Positions 14,250-20,306 of a DNA stretch of 38,658 bases are shown here, in pieces. How positions within the stretch are numbered: position 1 is the first letter of the stretch; every line of letters begins with the position of its first letter. The stretch is from a virus: positions 1 through 38,658 of the IMG/VR virus record IMGVR_UViG_3300037502_001005, one strand, 5' to 3'. Both the position numbers and the translations under genes were made by a program. Below the pieces are notes generated by a model that did not search any database, had not been told where the DNA came from, and saw only the letters and a program-made list of their open reading frames with translations.

Positions 14250-15089
14250 TTAGGCTGCCACTCCTTCAGCTTGTGGCCACTCTGAGCGAAAAAAAGCGCC
14301 CTCGTCGCCGTTGCGAACCGTGACATACGGCTCTTTGCCTCTGGCTTTCGCCCAAGCATTCCATTGCGGCGAACCGCGATTGATCCACACTGATGTTGCT
14401 GGTGTTTGATTTTGAGACGGCGCATTGCGTGGTGGTGGATTGATCCGCTCAGCAGCCGATCGCATCCAGTTTCGTGCCGTTGCATCCCAATCCAGCTTCA
14501 CGCCTTGGCTGCCAGGCTTACTCGCCCAATAGTCGCGGAACTTCGCAATCTCCCGATCAAAATGGGCTGCCGATAGGCCAAGTTTGGTTGCTGTTTCGAT
14601 TAGGTCCGAGTTCGGTTGCCAATCCTCTGGCAAACGAGTTCCCTTTTTCGAGCGCGCTGGCGCGCTAATAATCTTTCTTTCTTCCTGATCCTGATCCTGA
14701 TTAGTATTACGGTCGTTGTACGAACGTAGTTCGTTCGTAGCGCGTTCGTTCTTCGTTTGATTTACGGGCGCATACCGCTTGGCAATAGAGGCTCGCGCTT
14801 TCTCAGACTTTTCAGCAGCTTTGACGAGTTCAGCCTCAATCCGCTTGTGCTTCCACAGCCCATCTTCTTCAGTAAAAAACTCAGCCAAGGATGGCTTAAC
14901 CTCCGCCCACTCAGCGTCAGTCAGTCTGCAAATACGCGCCAGCTTGCGATCATCGGCAGCCAACGCTGCTCCGCGCTGCCAGTAATTGAGGATCAACAAA
15001 AAATAAGCGCCATGTTCAATCGTTGTGAGATGTGCGGCATCGGCAAGATAATCGCCTGGATGCAAAGGCATATAAAAATTATTGCTCAC
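14250..15089 (-). CDS. DUF1376-domain replication initiator-like protein
   Basis: A 279-residue protein. Residues 5-90 form a DUF1376 domain (YMPLHPGDYLADAAHLTTIE, GAYFLLILNYWQRG), a winged-helix-like module common in phage replication proteins. A polar linker (about 105-150) holds DQDQDQEE. The C-terminal part (LIETATKLGLSAAHFDREIA, KFRDYWASKPG, LDWDATARNWMR) resembles DnaT/DnaD-like helicase-loading domains. The linker DNA carries an origin-like repeat cluster, as in lambda O. Downstream of the DnaA-like gene, it probably opens the origin or loads helicase. Confidence 0.75.
   Translation of the reverse strand: MSNNFYMPLHPGDYLADAAHLTTIEHGAYFLLILNYWQRGAALAADDRKLARICRLTDAEWAEVKPSLAEFFTEEDGLWKHKRIEAELVKAAEKSEKARASIAKRYAPVNQTKNERATNELRSYNDRNTNQDQDQEERKIISAPARSKKGTRLPEDWQPNSDLIETATKLGLSAAHFDREIAKFRDYWASKPGSQGVKLDWDATARNWMRSAAERINPPPRNAPSQNQTPATSVWINRGSPQWNAWAKARGKEPYVTVRNGDEGAFFRSEWPQAEGVAA
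14651..14757. other. Candidate replication origin within the DUF1376 gene
   Basis: Within 107 bp there are a perfect 7-bp palindrome AGCGCGC-TG-GCGCGCT (14651-14666) and an AT/pyrimidine-rich tract (14667-14683). Then come three tandem CCTGAT units (14684-14701), a perfect 8-bp inverted repeat TACGAACG/CGTTCGTA (14719-14739) and a further CGTTCGTT (14743-14750). All lie in the protein's unstructured linker. The arrangement resembles iteron origins placed inside initiator genes. Confidence 0.5.
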
Positions 15090-15307
15090 GCTGCCCTCCC
15101 CTGCACCGCATTGCGTATTGTCTGTTCATTGTCGTAGACCCACTCTAGGGTCTTCGCGGCAGCCTTCAGCTTCTCAAGGCGCAACTCGCGGATATTCAAA
15201 ATAGCGTCAGGAACCTTGCCTGCCTTGCGGCCCAGGTTAATGCTGTCAGTGATCTCAACTATGCGGAGATTGATGTCAGCGATCTGCTCAATCAGTGGCA
15301 CCTTCAT
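15086..15307 (-). CDS. Hypothetical helical protein in replication block
   Basis: A 73-residue protein, nearly all helix (MKVPLIEQIADINLRIVEIT, ELRLEKLKAAAKTLEWVYD). It overlaps the DnaA-like gene (TGA/ATG) upstream and the DUF1376 gene downstream by 4 bp, so it is certainly part of this operon. A coiled-coil partner or loader accessory for replication is plausible from its place, but no family is recognised. Confidence 0.68.
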   Translation of the reverse strand: MKVPLIEQIADINLRIVEITDSINLGRKAGKVPDAILNIRELRLEKLKAAAKTLEWVYDNEQTIRNAVQGRAA

Positions 15308-15780
15308 AGCGTCACCTCGCCAGCATCGAGGCGTTGCTTAAATTTCTTCTTCCCGTGCAAAATTGTTGTGTGATCGCGCCCACCTAAAAGGCGACCAATA
15401 CGAGGCAGGCTCCAATCCGTCTCAGTACACAGACGATACATTGCCTCTTGGCGAGGCTTTACAAGATACTGATGCCGGCGCTCACTAATCACATCAGCTA
15501 GGCTCACCTGGTGCTTCTCACAGACCTCTTTGAGAATCTGTGCGCCTTTATTCCGTGGAACAGAGATAATCTTCTGGCTATCGATTATCTCCTGCGCGGC
15601 AGCCATTCCCTCAGAAATGCTAGCTGCTTCATATTTGAACGGAAAGGATGGACCGATCGGGAACGGATAAACAAAACGCGCTCTCACATTAGGCTTTTTG
15701 ACAGGCACAATAGGATCGCGCGGCTTGTAAAATTGCTGACGAATAGCCTTGTAACGATCAATAAAAGCTAATGCTGTCAT
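15304..15780 (-). CDS. DnaA domain IV-only protein
   Basis: A 158-residue protein from ATG 15780, which overlaps the RusA stop as ATGA. Residues 78-145 are DnaA domain IV: QILKEVCEKHQVSLADVISE, RQEAMYRLCTETDWSLPRIG, and the signature LLGGRDHTTILHG, with R135, D136, H137 and TT matching the base-contacting motif. There is no AAA+ ATPase region. It should bind DnaA-box-like DNA without hydrolysing ATP, either marking the phage origin or competing with host DnaA. Similar DnaA-like proteins occur in rhizobial phages as I recall. Confidence 0.85.
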   Translation of the reverse strand: MTALAFIDRYKAIRQQFYKPRDPIVPVKKPNVRARFVYPFPIGPSFPFKYEAASISEGMAAAQEIIDSQKIISVPRNKGAQILKEVCEKHQVSLADVISERRHQYLVKPRQEAMYRLCTETDWSLPRIGRLLGGRDHTTILHGKKKFKQRLDAGEVTL

Positions 15781-16160
15781 GGTCGCTCCTTGGTCGATAT
15801 CAGCCAGATCTTTATGCCCGTGTTCATTTTCTCTTTCGCCCATTCGGCCTCTATCGATTGGCAAAGGCTATCGTCCTCAACAATCCCCATGGCGACGAGA
15901 AGATCTTCTGTAGCCTTCAATAAATTTGAAAGGTCACGGCGCCGCCAGTCAGGACGATAAGCGCGAATACGAATGGCATAAGGACCTTCAATGCGCTCAT
16001 TCGATTTAAGTTGCGCTTTGACAATTAAGGCTGCCTCTAAGAGCCAGTTCTTGTATGTGCCAGTTTTTACACGCCCCCGCCCTGGTAAATTCCGGTAAAG
16101 GGTATTACTCGATGGCGGGAGCATGGGTAGGTGGATGCCAATGCACTCAGCCACTGACAT
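15777..16160 (-). CDS. rusA: RusA-family Holliday junction resolvase
   Basis: A 127-residue endonuclease. It has the RusA pattern LPPSSNTLYRN (14-24), a basic GRGRVKTGTYKNWL, and the metal-binding core DWRRRDLSNLLKATEDLL (71-88) with D71, D76 and K82, followed by GIVEDDSLC (D97, D98). RusA cuts four-way junctions symmetrically, useful for recombination and for clearing branches before packaging. The ATG at 16160 is preferred; GTGs at 16166 and 16163 are alternatives. The 5' end overlaps the regulator gene by 14 bp. Confidence 0.9.
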   Translation of the reverse strand: MSVAECIGIHLPMLPPSSNTLYRNLPGRGRVKTGTYKNWLLEAALIVKAQLKSNERIEGPYAIRIRAYRPDWRRRDLSNLLKATEDLLVAMGIVEDDSLCQSIEAEWAKEKMNTGIKIWLISTKERP

Positions 16161-16809
16161 CACCACTGTCTATCTTGCTCGGAACCTGTTCCTTGCGGAA
16201 ATCAACCACAAGATCGGTTGCGCGAAGCAATACACTGCTATTCGCATCGCCCAATGAGCGCGCGATTGTTGCCTCATGATTTAGTCTTTCGGTCTGGCGT
16301 TGCTCGGCGGCTTCAAAAGCCGTTTTCAGCTTCATATAAACGCTAACAGCCAAGTCTTTTGGCTTACGGTAGCGCAATCTCCACAATGTCGATTGATTAA
16401 CGCCAGTCTGACGGGCAACGGTTTCAAGGGCCGTGTCCGTCTTACCAGTCTTGCGCTCCGCATCATCAGTTAGCTTAGCAGCCCATTGAGCAGCTTCGTT
16501 CACCAAGTCAGCGGGTCTGATAGCGTTTGCTCTTTTTGCAAACGCTTCCCCCATTTTTTGATCCTTTAACAAATCAACTTCTCCCATTGTCCCCTTGCGA
16601 GTGAGGACAGCCGGAGCAAGTCGAGTATGTGGATCAGTCTTTCCTTCCTGACCGAAAAAATGGTGGAGCGATTGCAAGCCGAAGCTGGCAGAAGCTCCAC
16701 CAAAGTTGCGAACAGGGAGGAATACGAGAGGGCGGGCCGCCTTGCGGCGGTCCAAACCCTCACAGCTCCAAACCTCGTGCTTGGAGATCGGACGGATGCA
16801 GGCAGTCAT
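16147..16809 (-). CDS. Putative HTH regulatory protein
   Basis: A frame of 220 residues. The ATG at 16809 overlaps the upstream stop (ATGA), but the first 74 residues have odd composition. ATGs at 16587 (AAGGGG upstream) or 16554 (AAAGGA upstream) would give 146 or 135 residues. The clear part is the C-terminal half: LVNEAAQWAAKLTDDAERKT, then ALETVARQTGVNQSTLWRLR with YRKPKDL, a helix-turn-helix. I recall similar small proteins beside alphaproteobacterial prophage regulators. It probably controls early leftward genes. Confidence 0.68.
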   Translation of the reverse strand: MTACIRPISKHEVWSCEGLDRRKAARPLVFLPVRNFGGASASFGLQSLHHFFGQEGKTDPHTRLAPAVLTRKGTMGEVDLLKDQKMGEAFAKRANAIRPADLVNEAAQWAAKLTDDAERKTGKTDTALETVARQTGVNQSTLWRLRYRKPKDLAVSVYMKLKTAFEAAEQRQTERLNHEATIARSLGDANSSVLLRATDLVVDFRKEQVPSKIDSGDVSG

Positions 16810-17024
16810 GCTGCCACCTCCGAATTGGTGTTGGGTGGGTAGAGGTCTGGCCGAAGCGTCTCTCTCGGCAGACCAGTAATTCTTTCAACGTCCAAAACCC
16901 GCTCCGCAGGGATACGGGTCTGGAACCAGCGTGTAACGGTTGACTTATTAACTTCGGCGGCTTTCGCAACGTCAGCCAAAGTCATGCCGCGACCCCGCAC
17001 TTCGGATTGGAGGCTATTGCTCAT
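16806..17024 (-). CDS. YdaS/Cro-like HTH regulator
   Basis: A 72-residue protein from ATG 17024. The fold signature is MTLADVAKAAEVNKSTVTRW, then PAERVLDVERITGLPRETLR followed by PDLYP, typical of the YdaS/Cro family. The -10 box ends 7 bases before the ATG, so the message may be leaderless, as lambda cI is from PRM. It faces the 109-residue regulator across a 94-bp control region, so one is the lysogenic repressor and the other its opponent. Which is which cannot be told from sequence alone. Confidence 0.82.
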   Translation of the reverse strand: MSNSLQSEVRGRGMTLADVAKAAEVNKSTVTRWFQTRIPAERVLDVERITGLPRETLRPDLYPPNTNSEVAA

Positions 17025-17030
17025 GATCCG

Positions 17031-17059
17031 ATAGTTGCGCAACTCGCAATTTCTGTCAA
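17031..17059 (-). promoter_or_regulatory. Leftward promoter with operator copy 1
   Basis: On the minus strand, TTGACA (17054-17059) and AACTAT (17031-17036) are separated by 17 bp. The spacer and -10 contain the operator AATTGCG-AGTTG-CGCAACT (17033-17051). The same arrangement recurs at 17517-17545, which drives the rightward operon. Confidence 0.75.
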
Positions 17060-17067
17060 TAGGCTGG

Positions 17068-17097
17068 TTGAGCAATCTTGCTAACGACAGCTACAAT
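17068..17097 (+). promoter_or_regulatory. Rightward promoter for the 109-residue regulator
   Basis: TTGAGC (17068-17073), 18 bp, TACAAT (17092-17097), placing transcription start about 15 bp before the ATG at 17119. It starts just beyond the leftward promoter's -35, so the two diverge. It lacks the AGTTGCG operator over its own boxes. Confidence 0.6.
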
Positions 17098-17118
17098 AAA
17101 GTAGCGCATGATTTGACC

Positions 17119-17448
17119 ATGAATGAGCTGGTCACCATATTTTCGCATCGGCAACCCAATAGACCGCACTTTATTGCGGAATGGGCGGAGCTACGCAATT
17201 TGCGTCAGACAGATCTAGCGCGCGAATTAAATGCAGATAAAAGTGTTGTTTCACGGTGGTTTAAGGGTGCAACGCCTTCTATCGAGTGGCAAGAGAAGCT
17301 AGCCGCCCTCTTTGCTTGCGACAGGGAATCCTTATTTCGGCACCCATCAGAAGATTGGATTAAAAGATTTTTTGAAGGGCGCACCAGAGAGGAAATTGAA
17401 CGTATTCAGGCCACTTTAGAGGCCGCATTCCCCCGCAAAACCGCATAA
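17119..17448 (+). CDS. XRE-family HTH regulator (repressor or Cro)
   Basis: A 109-residue protein from ATG 17119. The HTH spans residues 20-65: FIAEWAELRNLRQTDLAREL, NADKSVVSRWFKGATPS, then EKLAALFACDRESLFRHP. The C-terminus (DWIKRFFEGRTREEIERIQA) is a helical dimer-type tail seen in rhizobial XRE regulators as I recall. It has no S24 peptidase domain, so SOS induction by RecA-stimulated self-cleavage is not expected. It lies between the divergent promoters and the early operon and probably binds the AGTTGCG operators with, or against, the YdaS-like protein. Confidence 0.82.
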   Translation: MNELVTIFSHRQPNRPHFIAEWAELRNLRQTDLARELNADKSVVSRWFKGATPSIEWQEKLAALFACDRESLFRHPSEDWIKRFFEGRTREEIERIQATLEAAFPRKTA

Positions 17449-17461
17449 TCACTGGTCGACG

Positions 17462-17474
17462 GCTCATTTTGAGC
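17462..17474. promoter_or_regulatory. Palindrome after the regulator gene
   Basis: GCTCA-TTT-TGAGC is a perfect inverted repeat sharing the core CTCATTTTGAG with 10336-10348. A T-rich run (17489-17499) follows 14 bp later, so a weak terminator for the regulator gene is another reading. Confidence 0.35.
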
Positions 17475-17516
17475 TAATGGGCTAAAAATTTTTATTTCTT
17501 GTTGCGCACTTTTTAT

Positions 17517-17545
17517 TTGACTTGAGTTGCGACTTGCGCAACTAT
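17517..17545 (+). promoter_or_regulatory. Early rightward operon promoter with operator copy 2
   Basis: TTGACT (17517-17522), 17 bp, AACTAT (17540-17545). The operator AGTTGCG-ACTTG-CGCAACT (17525-17543) fills the spacer and enters the -10. It matches the leftward promoter in both sequence and position. A half-site TTGTTGCGC lies just upstream at 17499-17507. A leader of about 20 bases with AAGGGAG then precedes the ATG at 17572. Confidence 0.75.
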
Positions 17546-17571
17546 CTCCCTATCAACAAGGGAGATCGGCC

Positions 17572-17874
17572 ATGGCCGTTTGTACGCAGATCACATATCG
17601 CTTCGAGGAATTGCCGCTCATTACCTGCGGCAACAATCAAGGCCTTCTGGCGTTCGGAAAGGCTGAAATAGCCCATTACTCTGACGATGAATGGTACGTC
17701 CGCGCCATATGGCTCGACGGCATTGAGATCGAGCGCTCTGCCCTTCCCTGGCTTTACGATCGGGTTGTGGTCGCTCTCGAAGAGCATTGCAACGATCACA
17801 TTTGCGATGAAGTCCGCCTTGAAGAAATCGGCACCGCTCAGCGCATGCGCGCTTACTCACGGAGTGCTGCGTGA
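17572..17874 (+). CDS. First gene of early operon, hypothetical
   Basis: A 100-residue protein; the start was chosen by the AAGGGAGA site 9 bases upstream of ATG 17572. The sequence MAVCTQITYRFEELPLITCG, then SDDEWYVRAIWLDGIEIERS and ALPWLYDRVVVALEEHCNDH, looks like an alpha/beta protein. No family is recognised. As the first gene behind the shared operator it is probably the most strongly induced early product, which suits a host-directed or regulatory role; this is inference. Confidence 0.7.
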   Translation: MAVCTQITYRFEELPLITCGNNQGLLAFGKAEIAHYSDDEWYVRAIWLDGIEIERSALPWLYDRVVVALEEHCNDHICDEVRLEEIGTAQRMRAYSRSAA

Positions 17875-17996
17875 TGACTGGCGATTTCCTGTTTGGACTT
17901 GCGCTTGGCGCACTCGCCTGGGCTGCCGGCCAGTTCCTATTCCGCGTTGTGATGGACGCCGCTTCTGACGAACACAATCCCTATGAGGTGGAATGA
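17874..17996 (+). CDS. 40-residue membrane peptide
   Basis: A short gene of 41 codons: MTGDFLFGLALGALAWAAGQ then FLFRVVMDAASDEHNPYEVE. The ATG overlaps the upstream TGA (TGATG) and its own stop overlaps the next ATG (ATGA), so it fits precisely between two genes. Residues 4-26 form one transmembrane helix with small Gly/Ala residues, followed by an acidic tail. Function unknown; small membrane peptides in early operons often act on host or superinfecting phage. Confidence 0.65.
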   Translation: MTGDFLFGLALGALAWAAGQFLFRVVMDAASDEHNPYEVE

Positions 17997-18226
17997 TGGG
18001 CGCCGTTAAAACGCTGATCAATGAAGATTTTCCAGCCGATGCTTATGGCCCCGGCTTCTACATCCACTCACTTGATAATGCAGTCCGCGATTTAGACCAG
18101 TTCACTACTGACGAATTGGCCAATGAGATTGCTGACCTTGAAGACCTCGTTGATCGACTGCAACGCCGTATCGAAAAAATCCGCGCACGGGAGAACTATC
18201 ATGCCGCTACCAGCCGCTATCGCTGA
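17993..18226 (+). CDS. Hypothetical protein with coiled-coil tail
   Basis: A 77-residue protein. The N-terminal part (VKTLINEDFPADAYGPGFYI) is followed by an acidic helix-rich half, DELANEIADLEDLVDRLQRR, a likely coiled coil. ATGs at 17993 and 17996 are both possible. The 3' end overlaps the next gene by 26 bp. No family is recognised. Confidence 0.65.
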   Translation: MMGAVKTLINEDFPADAYGPGFYIHSLDNAVRDLDQFTTDELANEIADLEDLVDRLQRRIEKIRARENYHAATSRYR

Positions 18227-18857
18227 ATTTATGCATAAGCACAAAGTTGCGACAGATGAAATCTGGGCTGTGCCAGGTGGTCGCGCTTATGCTGTCAAAC
18301 ACGCTGCGCTAGAGCGCATTGCATTCCAAAATAACATTGTTTTTGGATTGCCTCAGATCATTGAAGCTGACGGTGCTAATGGCATTGCCACCATGATTGT
18401 GACTGGCAAGCTTGGTGACTTTGAACAGTGGTCTATTGGCGAGGCCAGCCCAAAAAACAACAGGAATGCTTATGCCTTTGCGATGGCTGAGAAGCGCGCA
18501 AAGGATCGCGTGATCCTGAAGCTGCTTAACATCCACGGCATCCTCTACTCAGAGGAAGAGGCAGATGACTTTAAGCGCCAAGAAAAGGGCGATCTGATCC
18601 CATCAAACAATCCGACATTCATCAGCAACGGTAAGCCTAAAGCTGCGAACGCGCTTAAGAAGGAAAATCCAAACCGCTGGAACGAGATCGTGGACATGCT
18701 CCACGGCGCTGAGACGCTAGACGATCTTGAAGAGGCTGTTGCCATGGTCAAAGGCGAGGTTGCCGGCTGGCCTGATATTTGGCGCTCCGCGCTCAATGAT
18801 AAATATGTTGAGTGCAAGAACGATCTCAAAGCGAAACAGTTGCGGGGTGCGGCATGA
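18201..18857 (+). CDS. Putative single-strand annealing protein (Erf/Rad52-like)
   Basis: A 218-residue protein from ATG 18201 (GGGAGA upstream). The N-terminal half has WAVPGGRAYAVKHAALERIA, and the centre has FEQWSIGEASPKN then NAYAFAMAEKRAKDRVILKL and HGILYSEEEADDF. The AMAEKRAKDRVILKL segment, preceded by an aromatic-rich substrate loop, is the pattern of Erf/Rad52-like annealing proteins of phages as I recall. The C-terminal 80 residues are helical and charged. With RusA it would form a recombination set. Homology is inferred, not computed. Confidence 0.6.
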   Translation: MPLPAAIAEFMHKHKVATDEIWAVPGGRAYAVKHAALERIAFQNNIVFGLPQIIEADGANGIATMIVTGKLGDFEQWSIGEASPKNNRNAYAFAMAEKRAKDRVILKLLNIHGILYSEEEADDFKRQEKGDLIPSNNPTFISNGKPKAANALKKENPNRWNEIVDMLHGAETLDDLEEAVAMVKGEVAGWPDIWRSALNDKYVECKNDLKAKQLRGAA

Positions 18858-19144
18858 GCTACCCTGCAAGCCCTGGCTATAAGACAGATGGCCCCTCAAA
18901 AGAGGCAGCCATTGCCATGCGGCCGACAGCAGGAACGCTGCGCTATCGTGTATTCAATGCGATTGAGAGATCTCCTAATGGCCTCACCACGGACGAGTGC
19001 GCAGAGCGTTTAGGAGAAACTGTTCTTTCAATCCGTCCCCGCTTTACCGAGTTGATGAATGGCGGATGGATCGAGGATAGCGGCGTCAGGCGCAAGAACA
19101 CCAGCGGCAGGGCCGCAACTGTGTGGAGAGTGGTGCGTGTCTAA
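18854..19144 (+). CDS. Winged-helix DNA-binding protein
   Basis: A 96-residue protein whose ATG overlaps the annealing gene stop (ATGA). After a flexible start (MSYPASPGYKTDGPSKEAA), residues 30-90 form a winged helix: LRYRVFNAIERSPNGLTTDE, CAERLGETVLSIRPRFTELM, then GWIEDSGVRRKNTSGRAATV with WR. This MarR-like wing pattern is common in phage early operons. The target is unknown. Confidence 0.75.
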   Translation: MSYPASPGYKTDGPSKEAAIAMRPTAGTLRYRVFNAIERSPNGLTTDECAERLGETVLSIRPRFTELMNGGWIEDSGVRRKNTSGRAATVWRVVRV

Positions 19145-19451
19145 TCTTCCAATCTCAGAACAGTATCGATTGACAGCAAAAGAGTGGGTGGAAGCAGACG
19201 CTGCCGCCAATTTGCTGGAAGAAACGAAAACAGCCGTCCTTGCACAGCACATGAAAGCTATGGGCGATATGCCTGTGAGCAAAGCTGAGATGGCCGTCAA
19301 ATCAACGGCAGACTGGCATCAATACCTAACTGAAATGGTTGAAGCCAGGAAGCGCGCCAATCTTCTCAAAGTGAAGATGGAATGGGTGCGGATGAAATTC
19401 ATGGAATGGAACTCTGAGAACGCAACCCGTAGAGCCGAGATGAAGTTATGA
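19137..19451 (+). CDS. Conserved phage protein, helical
   Basis: A 104-residue protein from GTG 19137, which overlaps the previous gene by 8 bp and has GGAG upstream. The body (EADAAANLLEETKTAVLAQH, KAEMAVKSTADWHQYLTEMV, ANLLKVKMEWVRMKFMEWNS, TRRAEMKL) matches a widely shared family of small phage proteins I recall, found near recombination genes, without known function. It is nearly all helix. The stop overlaps the next ATG. Confidence 0.75.
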   Translation: MSNLPISEQYRLTAKEWVEADAAANLLEETKTAVLAQHMKAMGDMPVSKAEMAVKSTADWHQYLTEMVEARKRANLLKVKMEWVRMKFMEWNSENATRRAEMKL

Positions 19452-19639
19452 CCATTGATGACGAATACGTCATGCGCCGCAGCGCAGAACTCTATCCGCA
19501 ACTCTGTGAGCGTTACGCTGAACTAAAGGCATTAACGAAAGAGATCATTAATTTTTACGTTGAAACGCCGCTCGATTTTGATGACTGGCATCCAGTCCTT
19601 CAAGACGCTTGGCACATTGTTACGGAAGATGGAGAGTAA
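19448..19639 (+). CDS. Hypothetical small acidic protein
   Basis: A 63-residue protein (MTIDDEYVMRRSAELYPQLC, ERYAELKALTKEIINFYVET, then PLDFDDWHPVLQDAWHIVTE). It overlaps the previous stop (ATGA) and ends 1 bp before the next ATG. It is helical and acidic. No family is recognised. Confidence 0.65.
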   Translation: MTIDDEYVMRRSAELYPQLCERYAELKALTKEIINFYVETPLDFDDWHPVLQDAWHIVTEDGE

Positions 19640-19640
19640 A

Positions 19641-19763
19641 ATGAAATTCGTATTTTTTGCGGCTGTTGCCGTAATCCTAGCAACTGTTGTTACAGCCTAT
19701 GCGCAAGTCCGCTGCTATGCGGTCTGCCAGCAAGGCGAATGCACACAGGTTTGCATTCGTTGA
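19641..19763 (+). CDS. Secreted 40-residue Cys-rich micro-protein
   Basis: A tiny gene with GGAG just upstream. Residues 1-21 (MKFVFFAAVAVILATVVTAY then A) are a classic signal peptide with a cleavage site after AYA. The predicted mature 19-mer contains four cysteines in the symmetric pattern C-x3-C-x4-C-x3-C (residues 25, 29, 34, 38), suited to two disulphides in the periplasm. The stop overlaps the next gene's TTG start. Function unknown; a periplasmic effector or lysogenic conversion factor is possible. Confidence 0.6.
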   Translation: MKFVFFAAVAVILATVVTAYAQVRCYAVCQQGECTQVCIR

Positions 19764-20110
19764 GAAAGACGATCTCAACCAAAAAGCGGCTGGAATTATT
19801 CCAGTCGCATTCTGGCATCTGCCACATTTGCGGCGGGAAGATTCAAGTCGGCCAGGACTGGGATGTTGAGCATATCATCCCGATCGCCATGGGAGGTGAT
19901 GATGATGAGGCAAACTGGGCGCCAGCCCATCGCAAATGTCATCGCGGCAAGACAACTGAGGATGTTGGAAATATCGCGCGCGCAAAGCGCCGTGAAGCCC
20001 GTCATCTTGGAATTAAGAAGTCACGGGCGCCTCTTCCGTTTGGAAGATCTTCGCCGTGGAAGAAGACAATGGATGGTCGAGTTGTCAGAAGGGACGGCCA
20101 AGATGGATGA
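19760..20110 (+). CDS. HNH endonuclease
   Basis: A 116-residue protein from TTG 19760, which overlaps the previous TGA; an ATG at 19739 would add seven residues. The zinc/HNH core is CHICGGKI (21-28), DVEHIIPIAMGGDD (35-48) and NWAPAHRKCHRGK (52-64), with H38, N52 and H61 as the HNH triad and C21, C24 and C60 as ligands. The last 40 residues are very basic. This is a standard HNH nuclease; being far from terL, it is probably for early DNA processing rather than packaging. Confidence 0.85.
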   Translation: MRKTISTKKRLELFQSHSGICHICGGKIQVGQDWDVEHIIPIAMGGDDDEANWAPAHRKCHRGKTTEDVGNIARAKRREARHLGIKKSRAPLPFGRSSPWKKTMDGRVVRRDGQDG

Positions 20111-20306
20111 AGACGATTACATGCCAGAAGTTGCCATCTATACGCCGAATGAGTTGAGCCAATGGGCCACCAGCATGGTTGAACTAGCTGCGGCCGTTGA
20201 TGCAACCGAAAACAAGGAGGCTAGGCGCCTATTGCTGAAAGCGATGGACGGCTTCGCCTTCTGCCTTAATCCGCCGCGTGGCCAGTTAGAGGAATTTAAA
20301 AAATGA
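20103..20306 (+). CDS. Hypothetical small protein
   Basis: A 67-residue protein (MDEDDYMPEVAIYTPNELSQ, WATSMVELAAAVDATENKEA, RRLLLKAMDGFAFCLNPPRG). The ATG at 20103 overlaps the end of the HNH gene, and the stop overlaps the deaminase start (ATGA). It is helical and acidic at the N-terminus. No family is recognised. Confidence 0.6.
   Translation: MDEDDYMPEVAIYTPNELSQWATSMVELAAAVDATENKEARRLLLKAMDGFAFCLNPPRGQLEEFKK

Noticed and set aside
14210-14485. Leftward 91-codon frame
   Set aside because: It mostly overlaps the DUF1376 gene in another frame and has His/Arg/Gln-rich shadow composition.
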